Source: Arthrobacter jiangjiafuii
Lineage (GTDB): Bacteria > Actinomycetota > Actinomycetes > Actinomycetales > Micrococcaceae
Direction of reading: 5' to 3'
NCBI RefSeq assembly: GCF_018622995.1
Contig: NZ_CP076022.1
Location: forward strand, 62,001-126,000
DNA length: 64,000 nt
The notes below the pieces were generated by a model. That model searched no databases. It saw nothing but the letters and a program-made list of their open reading frames with translations, and was not told where the DNA came from. The stretch's first letter is position 1, and every line of letters starts with the position of its first letter. Shown piece by piece: positions 54,706 to 62,983 of this stretch. The position numbers and the translations under genes were made by a program.

Positions 54706-55485
54706 ATGTCCAAGCGAATCGACGTCAAGGACCTCAACGTCTACTACGGCGACTTCCTGGCCGTAGAGAACGTCAGCATCGCGATCGAGGCCCGGTCCGT
54801 GACGGCGTTCATCGGCCCGTCGGGCTGCGGCAAGTCCACCTTCCTGCGGACGCTGAACCGGATGCATGAAGTGCTGCCCGGCGCGCGCGTGGAGGGCGAG
54901 GTGCTGCTGGACGGTGAGAACCTCTACGGCCCGGGCGTTGACCCGGTAACCGTCCGCAGCCACATCGGCATGGTGTTCCAGCGGCCCAACCCGTTCCCCA
55001 CCATGTCCATCCGCGACAATGTGCTGGCCGGCGTGAAGCTGAACAACAAGCGCATCTCCAAGTCCGACGCAGATGACCTGGTGGAACGGTCCCTGACCGG
55101 GGCCAACCTGTGGAAGGAAGTCCGCGACCGCCTGGACAAGCCCGGCTCGGGGCTTTCCGGCGGCCAGCAGCAGCGTCTGTGCATTGCCCGCGCCATCGCC
55201 GTGTCCCCCGAGGTGATCCTGATGGACGAGCCGTGCTCGGCCCTGGACCCCATCTCCACGCTTGCGATCGAGGATCTCATCGAGGAGCTCAAGAGCGATT
55301 ACACGGTGGTGATCGTTACCCACAACATGCAGCAGGCCGCCCGGGTCTCGGACAAGACGGCGTTTTTCAACATCGCCGGCACCGGCCAGCCCGGCAAGCT
55401 GATCGAATACGCCGACACCCCGGTGATCTTCAGCAACCCGGCGCAGAAGGCCACTGAGGACTACGTTTCCGGGCGCTTCGGGTAA
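54706..55485 (+). CDS. pstB: Phosphate ABC transporter ATP-binding protein
   Basis: A 259-residue ATPase that powers PstCA. Walker A is GPSGCGKS (37-44), the signature is LSGGQQQR, and Walker B is VILMDEP. The [14 protein letters not shown] segment is particular to PstB. The ATG is preceded by AGAAGGAA. A GC-rich inverted repeat lies in the 78-base gap after pstA (54643-54651 with 54668-54676). No phoU follows. Confidence 0.97.
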   Translation: MSKRIDVKDLNVYYGDFLAVENVSIAIEARSVTAFIGPSGCGKSTFLRTLNRMHEVLPGARVEGEVLLDGENLYGPGVDPVTVRSHIGMVFQRPNPFPTMSIRDNVLAGVKLNNKRISKSDADDLVERSLTGANLWKEVRDRLDKPGSGLSGGQQQRLCIARAIAVSPEVILMDEPCSALDPISTLAIEDLIEELKSDYTVVIVTHNMQQAARVSDKTAFFNIAGTGQPGKLIEYADTPVIFSNPAQKATEDYVSGRFG

Positions 55486-55524
55486 CCCGGCAGGAGCCCG
55501 AGGGGGCCTTGGCCGCCTTAGGGG

Positions 55525-56535
55525 TCAGAGCAGGGGACTGAGGGCCAGGAACAGGATCCCGCCGAGCACCGCCGTGGCCGGGGCGGTGGTCAGCCAGGTG
55601 ACCAGGATTTCGCGCAGCGGGATGAAGCGCACCGTGGAAAAGCGCTGGTTGGCCCCTGCGCCCACAATGGCAGAAGTCATGGTCTGGGTGCTGGAGAGCG
55701 GAATCTGGAGCCAGAGGGCGCCCATGAACAGCATGGAGGAGCTGACCGCCGTCGCACTCATGCCCCGCAGCGGATCCACCCGCACCAGGCGGCTGCCCAG
55801 CGTGTGGCTGATGCGCCAGCCGCCGAACAGGGAGCCTACGGCCAGCGCCACACCGGCGAAGACCTGGACCCAGACCGGAATTCCGCCCTCGACGGAGTAG
55901 CCCCCTGCCACCAGGGCCAGGACAATCACCGCCATGGTCCGCTGCCCGTCCTGTATGCCGTGGCCCAGCGAGAAGGCTGATGTGAACACTGCCTGCGCAA
56001 TCCGGTTCCCGGCATCCCCGCGCCGCGGCGAGCTGTACCGCATCAGCCAGGTGGTGGGAAACACGAGCAGGTAGGCCAGCCCGAAGGCGACGATGGGGGA
56101 GAGCAGCAGTGGAAGGATGATCTGCTGTGCCAGCACCTGGTAGGACTCTGCGATATTGGGTCCGCCCACCAGTGTCGAAGCTGCCCCGGAGCCGATGATC
56201 CCGCCCACCAGGGCATGTGTGGACGATGAGGGCATGCGCCGCCACCAGGTCCACAGTCCCCAGCCGCAGGCCGCCAGCAGCCCGGCAATCAGGATCCCCA
56301 GCCCGGGCGTTCCCTGGGGCAGTTCGACAAACCGGTCAGCGAGCACCAGGGCCAGCGAGGTGCTGACCAAGGCCCCGGTGAGGTTGAAGACGGACGCGAG
56401 CACGACGGCGATGGTTGGCGTCAGCGCGTGGGTGCGGACAGAGGTCGCAACGGAATTGGAGACGTCATGGAAGCCGTTGATGAAGGCGTAGCCGCCGGCG
56501 CAGAGGACAACGAAGCCCAGCAGGAACGCTTCCAC
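55525..56535 (-). CDS. pit: Low-affinity inorganic phosphate transporter, PiT family
   Basis: A 336-residue permease of about ten helices that imports metal-phosphate with protons. The two PiT repeats have their signatures: FINGFHDVSNSVATSV near residue 19 and a later AFSLGHGIQDGQRTMAV. It runs directly after the DUF47 gene with no spacer, and converges with pstB. Confidence 0.94.
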   Translation of the reverse strand: MEAFLLGFVVLCAGGYAFINGFHDVSNSVATSVRTHALTPTIAVVLASVFNLTGALVSTSLALVLADRFVELPQGTPGLGILIAGLLAACGWGLWTWWRRMPSSSTHALVGGIIGSGAASTLVGGPNIAESYQVLAQQIILPLLLSPIVAFGLAYLLVFPTTWLMRYSSPRRGDAGNRIAQAVFTSAFSLGHGIQDGQRTMAVIVLALVAGGYSVEGGIPVWVQVFAGVALAVGSLFGGWRISHTLGSRLVRVDPLRGMSATAVSSSMLFMGALWLQIPLSSTQTMTSAIVGAGANQRFSTVRFIPLREILVTWLTTAPATAVLGGILFLALSPLL

Positions 56536-57153
56536 CTAGGATTCCCGGACCAGGATGCCGCCTACCGCGGTGGCGCAGCGGCGCAGCTGCGTGGTGGCTT
56601 CCAGCAGCTGGTCTGCCAGATCGCGGTGCCTGGCGTAGGTCAGTGGCTTATGGTCCCGCAGCAGTTCCGAGACCCAGATCCGGTACGTGCGCTCGGACCG
56701 CTTGGCCAGGCGCAGCATCTCAATCCAGTAGTCCTCAAGTTCTTCCAGTGAAGCGAGGCGGCGCATGGCACCCACCGTGAGCTCCGCCTGCCGTCCGATG
56801 ACTTCCAGCTGCTCGGCAGCCCGCCCCGAGATTCCGCCCAGCCGGTAAAGTGCGAGGACCTCCGCAGCGGCGTCCAGCGCCTCCATGGCGGACATGAGGA
56901 TCAGGGACAGGTGGTACAGGTCCTCGCGCGGCAGCGGGTTGATGAAGCTGGTCCGCATCTGCGTCATCAGGGCAAAATGCAGGTCGGTGGTTTCGGCTTC
57001 CAGCTGGTGCATTTGCTCGGCAAGGCGGTTGTAGTCATCGGGTTCGGCGCCGAGGACCTCCGAGAGTGTCCCGACACCCCGCACCAACTGGCTTCCCATC
57101 CGGGAAAGAAGTTCCAGCCCGGCATTTTCCTGCGGAAAGAGCCGGAGCCTCAC
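56536..57153 (-). CDS. DUF47/PhoU-like accessory protein of the Pit transporter
   Basis: A 205-residue all-helical PhoU-like protein (MRLRLFPQENAGLEL...). Members are regularly encoded immediately upstream of pit and are thought to modulate it. Conserved family features are the N-terminal FPQ...F, a D/E-rich helix and TSFINPLPREDLYHL, which resembles the metal-binding E/DxxxD pattern. The stop abuts the pit start. Confidence 0.9.
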   Translation of the reverse strand: MRLRLFPQENAGLELLSRMGSQLVRGVGTLSEVLGAEPDDYNRLAEQMHQLEAETTDLHFALMTQMRTSFINPLPREDLYHLSLILMSAMEALDAAAEVLALYRLGGISGRAAEQLEVIGRQAELTVGAMRRLASLEELEDYWIEMLRLAKRSERTYRIWVSELLRDHKPLTYARHRDLADQLLEATTQLRRCATAVGGILVRES

Positions 57154-57415
57154 AGGGCTGCTCGAGAGTAGCTGTTGGTCCGGGAATGAATCGTCCGGAA
57201 ATGCCGGTGCGTGTGCTGGCCCTGCGCGAAGTAGGTCACAGCCCTAGATTATCGGCTGTGGCAGAGGAGACAAAAGCGGTGCCGGACCGGGAGCGCCTCT
57301 CGGCGGAAGGCCGCTCGAAGCGGCTCTAAGTTGAAGCCCGGGGGTTCCGCAGTCCGACACCGATTTCAGTTTTCTACTCTTGGGCGACGATGTCAACACG
57401 AGCGCCAACAGGCGG

Positions 57416-58060
57416 TTAATCGAGCTCTCCACGGCGCCATGCAGCAGCCGAATGCTCCAGATCCTCGGCGGTTTTCACCAGTTGCCGGGCATTTCGTGTG
57501 AGCTGTGTCGCTTTGTCGGCGCTCCCGGACTCTGCGTCGTCGGCGTGGTGGGCCTGGCCGAGGGCCACAATTCGGCAGAAAGCGGCGAAACGCTCCAGTG
57601 CGACGTCAAACTCCCCTTCGAACGCCCCGGAGAGGATGGTGTCCGCCATGACTTTCATCTCATCGGCGCCAAGCGGCTCCGCGGCGCCGGCGACCACCTT
57701 CGATACCTGCGCCACATCCTTGCCGGCAGCGTAGTACGCGGCGACACGTTCGGGGTTCTGCTGGGTTGCCGCCCGCAGCGCGTACAGGCGCCACAGTGCG
57801 CCGGGCAGGGAGCGGGCGGGGCTCTCTGCCCAGAGCTCGGCAATTGATTCCAGGCCCTGTCGGTCGGCAAGTTCGACGAGCCGGCGGGTGATCTCCGGAT
57901 CAGTGCTTTCCCTGCCGTGGTGGACCAGGGCCTGCGCTGCCAGGTGGGCAGCTTCGGATACTCGGGCCGGATCCGCGCCTCCGGGGAAGTTGGCGAAGTC
58001 CAGCGGAGCGTACAACTTGGGCTTGTGATGCCGTGGCGGCATTGAATTGGACTCACTCAT
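57416..58060 (-). CDS. Conserved protein of unknown function
   Basis: About 214 residues, mostly helical and hydrophilic, without signal peptide or membrane segment. The N-terminus is basic (PPRHHKPKLYAPLDF); the middle has three alternating helices rich in Ala and Leu. The start is the ATG at 58060 (MSESNSM); the longer frame upstream is basic and unlike protein. The gap between it and the DUF47 gene (57154-57415) has no clear gene. I do not recognise the family. Confidence 0.65.
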   Translation of the reverse strand: MSESNSMPPRHHKPKLYAPLDFANFPGGADPARVSEAAHLAAQALVHHGRESTDPEITRRLVELADRQGLESIAELWAESPARSLPGALWRLYALRAATQQNPERVAAYYAAGKDVAQVSKVVAGAAEPLGADEMKVMADTILSGAFEGEFDVALERFAAFCRIVALGQAHHADDAESGSADKATQLTRNARQLVKTAEDLEHSAAAWRRGELD

Positions 58061-58173
58061 AATTTGAGAATACTCCGCGCCCGGAACGGGCGTCGAGGAC
58101 GGCGCCGGTCCGGGTGGGCGGGTGCCGGCACGCTGCGCCGAAAGGCGATTTTCCGGACGGCGCCCCGCCTTTC

Positions 58174-58201
58174 GTGACATACGTCCCTGGTGCGATAAAG
58201 T
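58174..58201 (+). promoter_or_regulatory. Candidate tRNA-Lys promoter
   Basis: GTGACA (58174-58179) and TAAAGT (58196-58201) are separated by 16 bases, about 85 bases before the tRNA. Confidence 0.4.
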
Positions 58202-58286
58202 GGAGAAGTCGATTCGTCGGCGGCTGTATGGCTCTGGAATCCGAAACGGGAATCCGAGGCGCAAACGCCGGCCGGATGCGGCAGTG

Positions 58287-58359
58287 GGGCCTTTAGCTCA
58301 GTTGGTAGAGCATCGGACTTTTAATCCGTGGGTCGTGGGTTCGAGCCCCACAGGGCCCA
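58287..58359 (+). tRNA. tRNA-Lys (anticodon TTT)
   Basis: A 73-base cloverleaf: 7-bp acceptor stem (gggcctt with agggccc), D-arm gctc/gagc, anticodon TTT at 58320-58322 in loop cttttaa, T-arm gtggg/cccac with ttcgagc loop, discriminator A. The CCA end is only partly encoded (CC). It reads AAA and AAG lysine codons and stands alone. Confidence 0.97.
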
Positions 58360-58401
58360 CCCTGTGATCCGGGGCGCTGTCTGTGGACACGTCGCGGAAT
58401 G

Positions 58402-58439
58402 AAAAACGCCCCGGTCTTCGGACCGGGGTGTTTTCTTTT
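58402..58439 (+). terminator. Rho-independent terminator after tRNA-Lys
   Basis: A 14-bp stem (58403-58416 with 58421-58434, one wobble) with a TTCG tetraloop and a T-rich tail TTTTCTTTT. It lies 42 bases past the tRNA. Confidence 0.9.
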
Positions 58440-58561
58440 GCCCGATTTCGGCTCGGACGGTGCCTTTTGGTGGCGGCCACTGTTGGGAAGATGCCGCTTT
58501 GGCGCGTTCTATTCGTCATGACCCCGACTGTCGGCGGAGCGAGCCGAGTCGGCCGGGGCGC

Positions 58562-58891
58562 TTAGTCTTCGGTGCTGCCCGGAATTTCGTTGACGACGGC
58601 GGCAGGGGCCGGACGACGGCGCGTTGTGTCGAACTTCATCAGTTTGTGGGTCCCGTCGCAGTACGGCTTGATCGCCGACCCGCCGCAGCGGCACAACGCG
58701 ACAGTTCCCCGGTCCCGGGGGATCGGAACGCCGTCGGGAGTCACGATCTCAAAGTCCCCCCGCACCAGCAGCGGCCCGTTGGGGCAGGCAACTACCGAGG
58801 CGGCAGGGCGCCCGGTACCGGATTCCGCGGGGACCTCCGATGCCGGGCAGCAGGCGCAGTCCTGGTCCCTGCCGTTGCCCTCCGGCGTCAC
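58562..58891 (-). CDS. CDGSH-type iron-sulfur protein
   Basis: A 109-residue protein with a complete 2Fe-2S CDGSH motif, CRCGGSAIKPYCDGTH, giving ligands C67, C69, C78 and H82. An additional Cys cluster (CACC, residues 12-15) lies near the N-terminus. It is soluble, with no membrane helix. The GTG start overlaps the stop of the diiron oxidase gene by 4 bases, so it is co-translated. An electron-transfer role for that enzyme is a reasonable inference. Confidence 0.92.
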   Translation of the reverse strand: MTPEGNGRDQDCACCPASEVPAESGTGRPAASVVACPNGPLLVRGDFEIVTPDGVPIPRDRGTVALCRCGGSAIKPYCDGTHKLMKFDTTRRRPAPAAVVNEIPGSTED

Positions 58892-59982
58892 GGGGTGACC
58901 CCGGCGGCCATTGCCGCTCCGGCCAGGGCGTCGGCTGCTGCGGCTCCGGAAGAGTCGGAGTCCACAGCCCGCAACGCGGAGCGGCCCTCCTGCCAGGCCT
59001 GGAGCTGGTCCCGGCCCATCAGTGCATCCAAGGTCAGCACGGTGGCGGCACCGAACATCACATCGGCCAGCAGGGCCGGATCCGACTCTGCGAGGCCGCC
59101 CGCCAGGTCCCTGGCCGCTATCTGTTCGTGCACGGCGTCGGCTTCCACATGCTCGTCGAAGTAGTAAGTGACATCCTCACCGAAGCCCAGCCGACGGAAG
59201 CCGCGGGCGTAGAAAGAGTTGGGGATGGAGGAGGTCATCTCGAACGCAGCCAGATGTCCGGCGATGGCACCGCGCAGCCGACGGTTCAGCCCGAACAGGG
59301 ACATGGCGTTGGAGGAGGCCAGTGTCAGCGCGGGCACAAAATCCAGGTACCAGCCGTACTCGGTTTCCAGCTCCAGGCCCCGCATCGTCACGGCGAAGAG
59401 GTGCGAGTGCATGCGCTCCGGGCGTCCGCCGCCGTATTCGTCGGCCTGGATCTCAATCAGGGCGGCCTTCGCCCGGCCGACCGGCAGGCGGGGGATGGCC
59501 CAGCTGTGCGGGTCGGCTTCCTTAAGCTGGTAAACCGAGCGCAGGATCAGGAATTCCTTCAACTGGTCGGCTGTCGCCTTGGAGGCGACAAAGCGGGAAA
59601 TGCTGGGTCCGTCGTCGGCGGCTGCCATCCGGAACAGTTCCTCGGCAACCGCCTCGCTGCCGGACCCGGTCAGCTCCGGGACGGGGACGGTACGGCGAAG
59701 GGCAGCCTCAAAGGATGCCTCCAGTTCCAGCCGCAGGCCTACGAGGCCCGGATTCCATTCCAGGTCATCCGATACCCCGTCCAACCCGCTGTAGTGGAGT
59801 TCGTAGAGGCAGAAGAGGGTCAGCTGGATGTCCTCATCACGAAGAATGTCCTCAGTGGCGGAAGCTGCGTCCCGGGCTGCCGTGGTCAACTCCGACAGGG
59901 CGGCCGCAGCAGGCGGCTCCGCCGCGGACAGCAGGTCGAAGAGAGTGGTGCTGAGGGGTCCGCGGGGTGCGGGGATCTTCAT
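58888..59982 (-). CDS. Heme-oxygenase-like diiron oxidase (iron-containing redox enzyme family)
   Basis: A 364-residue helical protein. Candidate iron ligands follow the known pattern of the heme-oxygenase-like diiron fold: E182 and H192 (DEYGGGRPERMH, 10 apart), E248 and H278 (30 apart), and H278-x3-D282-x2-H285 in DEHVEADAVHEQ. An upstream glutamate (E155) could be a further ligand. Such enzymes oxidise amino or fatty acids, N-hydroxylate or cleave C-C bonds. The substrate is not known. The next gene is the coupled CDGSH protein; no large biosynthetic cluster is adjacent. Confidence 0.85.
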   Translation of the reverse strand: MKIPAPRGPLSTTLFDLLSAAEPPAAAALSELTTAARDAASATEDILRDEDIQLTLFCLYELHYSGLDGVSDDLEWNPGLVGLRLELEASFEAALRRTVPVPELTGSGSEAVAEELFRMAAADDGPSISRFVASKATADQLKEFLILRSVYQLKEADPHSWAIPRLPVGRAKAALIEIQADEYGGGRPERMHSHLFAVTMRGLELETEYGWYLDFVPALTLASSNAMSLFGLNRRLRGAIAGHLAAFEMTSSIPNSFYARGFRRLGFGEDVTYYFDEHVEADAVHEQIAARDLAGGLAESDPALLADVMFGAATVLTLDALMGRDQLQAWQEGRSALRAVDSDSSGAAAADALAGAAMAAGVTP

Positions 59983-60194
59983 TCTTAATCCTTTGTGCTC
60001 CGGTACGGGGTGCGCCAGGCTCTAGTGCTGGACGGTAAAACCGGACATAAGCATACTTGGTAATTTCCCTGCGGAGCCAGCAGGGGGACGTGGCCCCCCA
60101 GCGCAGCGGTCATTGACCTTTGCCGGCTTTCGACGTGAGATAGGAGAAGTTAATGCGAAATGCCCAGGGATGAAATGCCAGGGAGGGGGACCCC

Positions 60195-60800
60195 TTGCCG
60201 TACGTGGATGCGGGGCCAGGCCTGTTGGTTCCGGCGCTGATCCTGATGGCAGCAGCCCTGGCCCTGACGGCTGTGGGAGTGGATGCTGCCTTGGCGCGGC
60301 GCGACAGCGAGACGCTGTTTTGGGTTGGACTCACCGGGCTGCTGACTCTCCTGCTGGCAGTTGCGTGGGCGGCTGCCGAGAGCACTTGGGCTGCACCCTG
60401 GGTCGGGCTGGCGGCTGTTGCCGGGTCCGCCGGGGCATCTTTGTGGGTGGTCCGCCGCCAGCGGCGCCGCCAGCTGGCCAGGCACCGGAAAGAGGTCAGC
60501 GGCCGGGTCCATGAGCTTCAGCGCCGGCACGACGCCGTCCTGCTCAGCTGGAGCTCGTATGAGTTGGACGCCTGGAAAGCAGTGGAAAAACCCGGGCTTG
60601 CGGACCTGGACAAGCCTGAAACGAAGGGCTTAATGCGGGCGATGAGGGAGGCGGCCTCGCTTCGCCCTGATGACGGCGCTCAGGGGGCTGCCGGCGTCGG
60701 AACAGACACCGGACTGGACGCATATGCACTCGCAGTGACGCGGCTGGAGGAGGCATGGCAAACTGCGGAGGATTCCGCCGGGGACGGGCGCGCGGCGTAG
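60195..60800 (+). CDS. Membrane protein of unknown function
   Basis: About 201 residues. Three helices (about 10-30, 42-60, 66-85) are followed by a basic stretch (VRRQRRRQLARHRKE) and a cytosolic helical domain with coiled-coil character to residue 201. The start is a TTG at 60195 with a strong GGGAGGGGGA site immediately upstream. It is divergent from the diiron oxidase gene, 212 bases apart; that gap shows no other gene. I do not recognise it. Confidence 0.7.
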   Translation: MPYVDAGPGLLVPALILMAAALALTAVGVDAALARRDSETLFWVGLTGLLTLLLAVAWAAAESTWAAPWVGLAAVAGSAGASLWVVRRQRRRQLARHRKEVSGRVHELQRRHDAVLLSWSSYELDAWKAVEKPGLADLDKPETKGLMRAMREAASLRPDDGAQGAAGVGTDTGLDAYALAVTRLEEAWQTAEDSAGDGRAA

Positions 60801-60849
60801 GCAAGGGCGGCTCTGGACGAATCCGGGGATCACTGACAGGCTCAGCGGC

Positions 60850-61164
60850 ATGACCGAGCACAGCAGGGACGACGTTGACCTCTCCCGGAACCGCGACCAT
60901 AACCGCTTCGAGCTGCGCGTGGGAGGTGAATTGGCGGGCACCGCAGAGTATGTGGACGAGCCCGACGGAATAGCGCTGACCCACACCGTGGTCCGTGAGG
61001 AATACCGGCACCAGGGATATTCGTCGATGCTGATGAGGTTTGCAGCAGAGGAGATTATCGCTTCGGGGCGGCGGATCAAGCCTTATTGCTCCTACGCCGC
61101 TGCGTACCTCGGGAAACACCGGGAGCTCAGCCACCACGTGTCCTGGCCGCAGGAGACCCGGTAG
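60850..61164 (+). CDS. Small GNAT N-acetyltransferase (YjdJ-like)
   Basis: A 104-residue protein of the short GNAT family (GNAT with a compact fold). The acetyl-CoA loop is EEYRHQGYSSMLM; the rest follows GTAEYVDEPDGIALTHTVV and the final PYCSYAAAYLGKH. These enzymes acetylate small amines, but targets are unknown. The ATG is at 60850, 49 bases after the membrane protein stop. Confidence 0.85.
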   Translation: MTEHSRDDVDLSRNRDHNRFELRVGGELAGTAEYVDEPDGIALTHTVVREEYRHQGYSSMLMRFAAEEIIASGRRIKPYCSYAAAYLGKHRELSHHVSWPQETR

Positions 61165-61197
61165 CCGGGCCGATGTCACAGCCTGTGTTAATTGAAG

Positions 61198-61244
61198 CTG
61201 GCTCCCCGCTCTGCATATGGGGGGAACGCAGAAGGGGGAGCCAG
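61198..61244 (+). promoter_or_regulatory. Inverted repeat before the HTH-7TM operon
   Basis: A 10-bp outer stem (61198-61207 with 61235-61244) contains a 4-bp inner stem (61211-61214 with 61228-61231). It ends just before AAAAATAGTATAGTG. It could terminate the GNAT transcript or be an operator of the HTH gene. Confidence 0.45.
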
Positions 61245-61253
61245 TAAAAATAG

Positions 61254-61259
61254 TATAGT
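61254..61259 (+). promoter_or_regulatory. Candidate -10 box (TATAGT) of the HTH-7TM operon
   Basis: TATAGT in an AT-rich patch right after the inverted repeat, 31-40 bases before the GTG starts. No good -35 box is seen at the usual distance, where the inverted repeat lies instead. Confidence 0.4.
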
Positions 61260-61289
61260 GGCACTGGTCGGGAGAAATCCAATCAGGGG

Positions 61290-62030
61290 GTGGCGCGGGT
61301 GGCAGTGTCAGCCAAGGCTTTTCAGGGCTGGCGCGCCATGGCGGCCCCAATGGAAACCACCGCCGACCTGTGTCGGCTGGCAGGCATCAAACGTTCCACC
61401 CTCGCCCAGCAGCTGGTGCGGGGCAGGGTCTCCGTCAGCACTGTCGTGAAGGTCGCCCGGGCCTGTGACCAGGACCCGGTAGAGACCCTGTCCTACTTTG
61501 AGGAATACCAGGACCTCCGTGCCGGCTCCCGTCCGCCGACGAATTCCGAACTGATCAGCCAGGTGACCTACGTCTGCATCCTGGAGCTCGTAGTCGCGCG
61601 GAGCAAGCAGCCCGCACCCTCCCCTGAGGCCCTGCCCGAGCTGTGCGCCTTTCCGCATCGGTATTCCGTGCGTGGCTGGTTCGAAGCCGTCGATCCGGGT
61701 GACCTGCGCCAGCAACTCAGTGCCAGGACCGGAGTGGCGCCACAGAATCTCTCCGCGCAGCTGTCAGCCGGGCGCCTGGCCAGCCAGTTGGCCGTCGAGG
61801 CAGCACGGATTGCCGGGGTGTCACTGACCAGCGGGCTGGTGGCCACAGGCCTGCTCACCCCTGATGAATGCGGCTGGCCGCCCCGCGGTCGCGAGCGGGC
61901 GCTTGCAGAGCTTTCCGACGCCGACCTGGTGCTCCTCGCCCGGGACCGGTTGGAGGCCCTGGGCAAGGTCCTGAAGAAGGTCGAAACCGAAGAAATAAAC
62001 AACTCGGCACTCTTGGAGCAATTGGGATGA
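61290..62030 (+). CDS. Regulator with two helix-turn-helix segments
   Basis: About 246 residues. Two HTH-like units are recognisable: residues 27-60 (LCRLAGIKRSTLAQQLVRGR) and about 141-175 (GVAPQNLSAQLSAGRLASQL). They look like an internal duplication. The first resembles Cro/CI-type HTH domains. The C-terminus has a coiled-coil-like stretch (LEALGKVLKKVETEE). The start is a GTG at 61290 or, with better AGGGGG spacing, GTG at 61299. The stop overlaps the membrane protein start (ATGA), so they work together. Confidence 0.75.
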   Translation: MARVAVSAKAFQGWRAMAAPMETTADLCRLAGIKRSTLAQQLVRGRVSVSTVVKVARACDQDPVETLSYFEEYQDLRAGSRPPTNSELISQVTYVCILELVVARSKQPAPSPEALPELCAFPHRYSVRGWFEAVDPGDLRQQLSARTGVAPQNLSAQLSAGRLASQLAVEAARIAGVSLTSGLVATGLLTPDECGWPPRGRERALAELSDADLVLLARDRLEALGKVLKKVETEEINNSALLEQLG

Positions 62031-62761
62031 CGTTACAGTGGGCGGCTTTTGGGATTACCGCGTTGTTTGGGCTGCTGCGATTGCCGGGTGCAATCCGTGG
62101 CGAGAACCGGGGGATATGTGCTGCCCTGATTCTGATGTCATTCGCGATGGCGCTGAGCATCCCATTCTTTTACCTTTCGGTGGATTCGCTCCTGGGTGGG
62201 GTGAACGTTGCGAATCTACTCCTTCGGTACTCGCTGTTTGCCGTCTTCCTGCTGCTTGGCGCAAAGACGGGCGCCGCGTTTAATGCCCAAGGTGCCCAGC
62301 GGCTCATTCGAGGTCCCGTGGGATTGGCTGTCCTGACTGGATCTTCGGTGCTGGTGGCTGTGCTCTTTTTCCTCAGCGACCTGCCGGAGTCCTCGACCGG
62401 GCTTGAGGCGTATCGAGGCCAAACCACGGTGCTGGCTTACAGCGACGCGGGCAGGCTGTATACGGCTTATATTGCCGGGTGTCTGGTTCCTTCGCTGACC
62501 GCCTTCTCAATGGATTCGCAGCGGCGGGGCGATATTCGGCTTAGTGCCGGGCTGATCGCCCTGGGGATGGCCTCAGTAGTTGTCCATACCCTGCTGAGTC
62601 TGACCGTATGGGGGCTGGAACGGGGTCTCTGGGACATTCTGCTGAACTATGCCGCCGTCATCGTGGTGGCGCTCGGCTTGGCCCTTTTGTGGAACTCCCA
62701 GCGGATCGCCAAGAGGCATCCGCAACCAGGTTTGCTGGCGAGGGCCTACGGGTCCAGGTAA
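62027..62761 (+). CDS. Seven-helix membrane protein, unknown function
   Basis: About 244 residues with seven predicted hydrophobic helices (about 3-19, 28-52, 60-82, 92-113, 142-165, 170-195, 205-225) and few charged residues between them. The pattern is like small 7TM receptor or transporter-like proteins paired with HTH regulators in actinomycetes. I know of no function. It is coupled to the HTH gene by ATGA and followed by two hairpins. Confidence 0.75.
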   Translation: MTLQWAAFGITALFGLLRLPGAIRGENRGICAALILMSFAMALSIPFFYLSVDSLLGGVNVANLLLRYSLFAVFLLLGAKTGAAFNAQGAQRLIRGPVGLAVLTGSSVLVAVLFFLSDLPESSTGLEAYRGQTTVLAYSDAGRLYTAYIAGCLVPSLTAFSMDSQRRGDIRLSAGLIALGMASVVVHTLLSLTVWGLERGLWDILLNYAAVIVVALGLALLWNSQRIAKRHPQPGLLARAYGSR

Positions 62762-62858
62762 AGAATTGGTATCGGTCATTCACAATTTCATCATCCTGTG
62801 CCAGAATAATGATTATGTAACATCCGCTGCCTGTGGGGGGTCAGCGTGAGGTTACGAC

Positions 62859-62889
62859 CGAAGCCAGCGGATTTCCTCCGCTGGCTTCG
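62859..62889 (+). terminator. First hairpin after the 7TM gene
   Basis: A perfect 13-bp stem (62859-62871 with 62877-62889) and a 5-base loop, followed by TTGTATCC. It begins 97 bases after the 7TM stop. Confidence 0.65.
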
Positions 62890-62925
62890 TTGTATCCGCT
62901 TCGGTTTCATAAACCGGTGGACAGA

Positions 62926-62968
62926 CAGAGCGGGAGCCTCACTGCGAACGGCGGGGGCTCCCGCTCTG
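62926..62968. terminator. Second hairpin, between 7TM gene and ptsH
   Basis: A perfect 13-bp stem (62926-62938 with 62956-62968) with a 17-base loop, followed on the plus strand by CTTTT. It lies 16 bases past the ptsH stop on the other strand and may serve both directions. Confidence 0.6.
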
Positions 62969-62983
62969 CTTTTGGTGGCGGGG

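Noticed and set aside
57258-57329. Very short GTG frame (about 23 codons, VAEETKAVPDRERL...) after a TAGATTAT box
   Set aside because: The composition is protein-like, but it is too short and has no visible ribosome site, so it may be chance or a gene remnant.
58435-58561. Imperfect inverted repeat near 58522-58560 as terminator of the CDGSH gene
   Set aside because: The arms pair only with several gaps and no T-tract is present on the minus strand.
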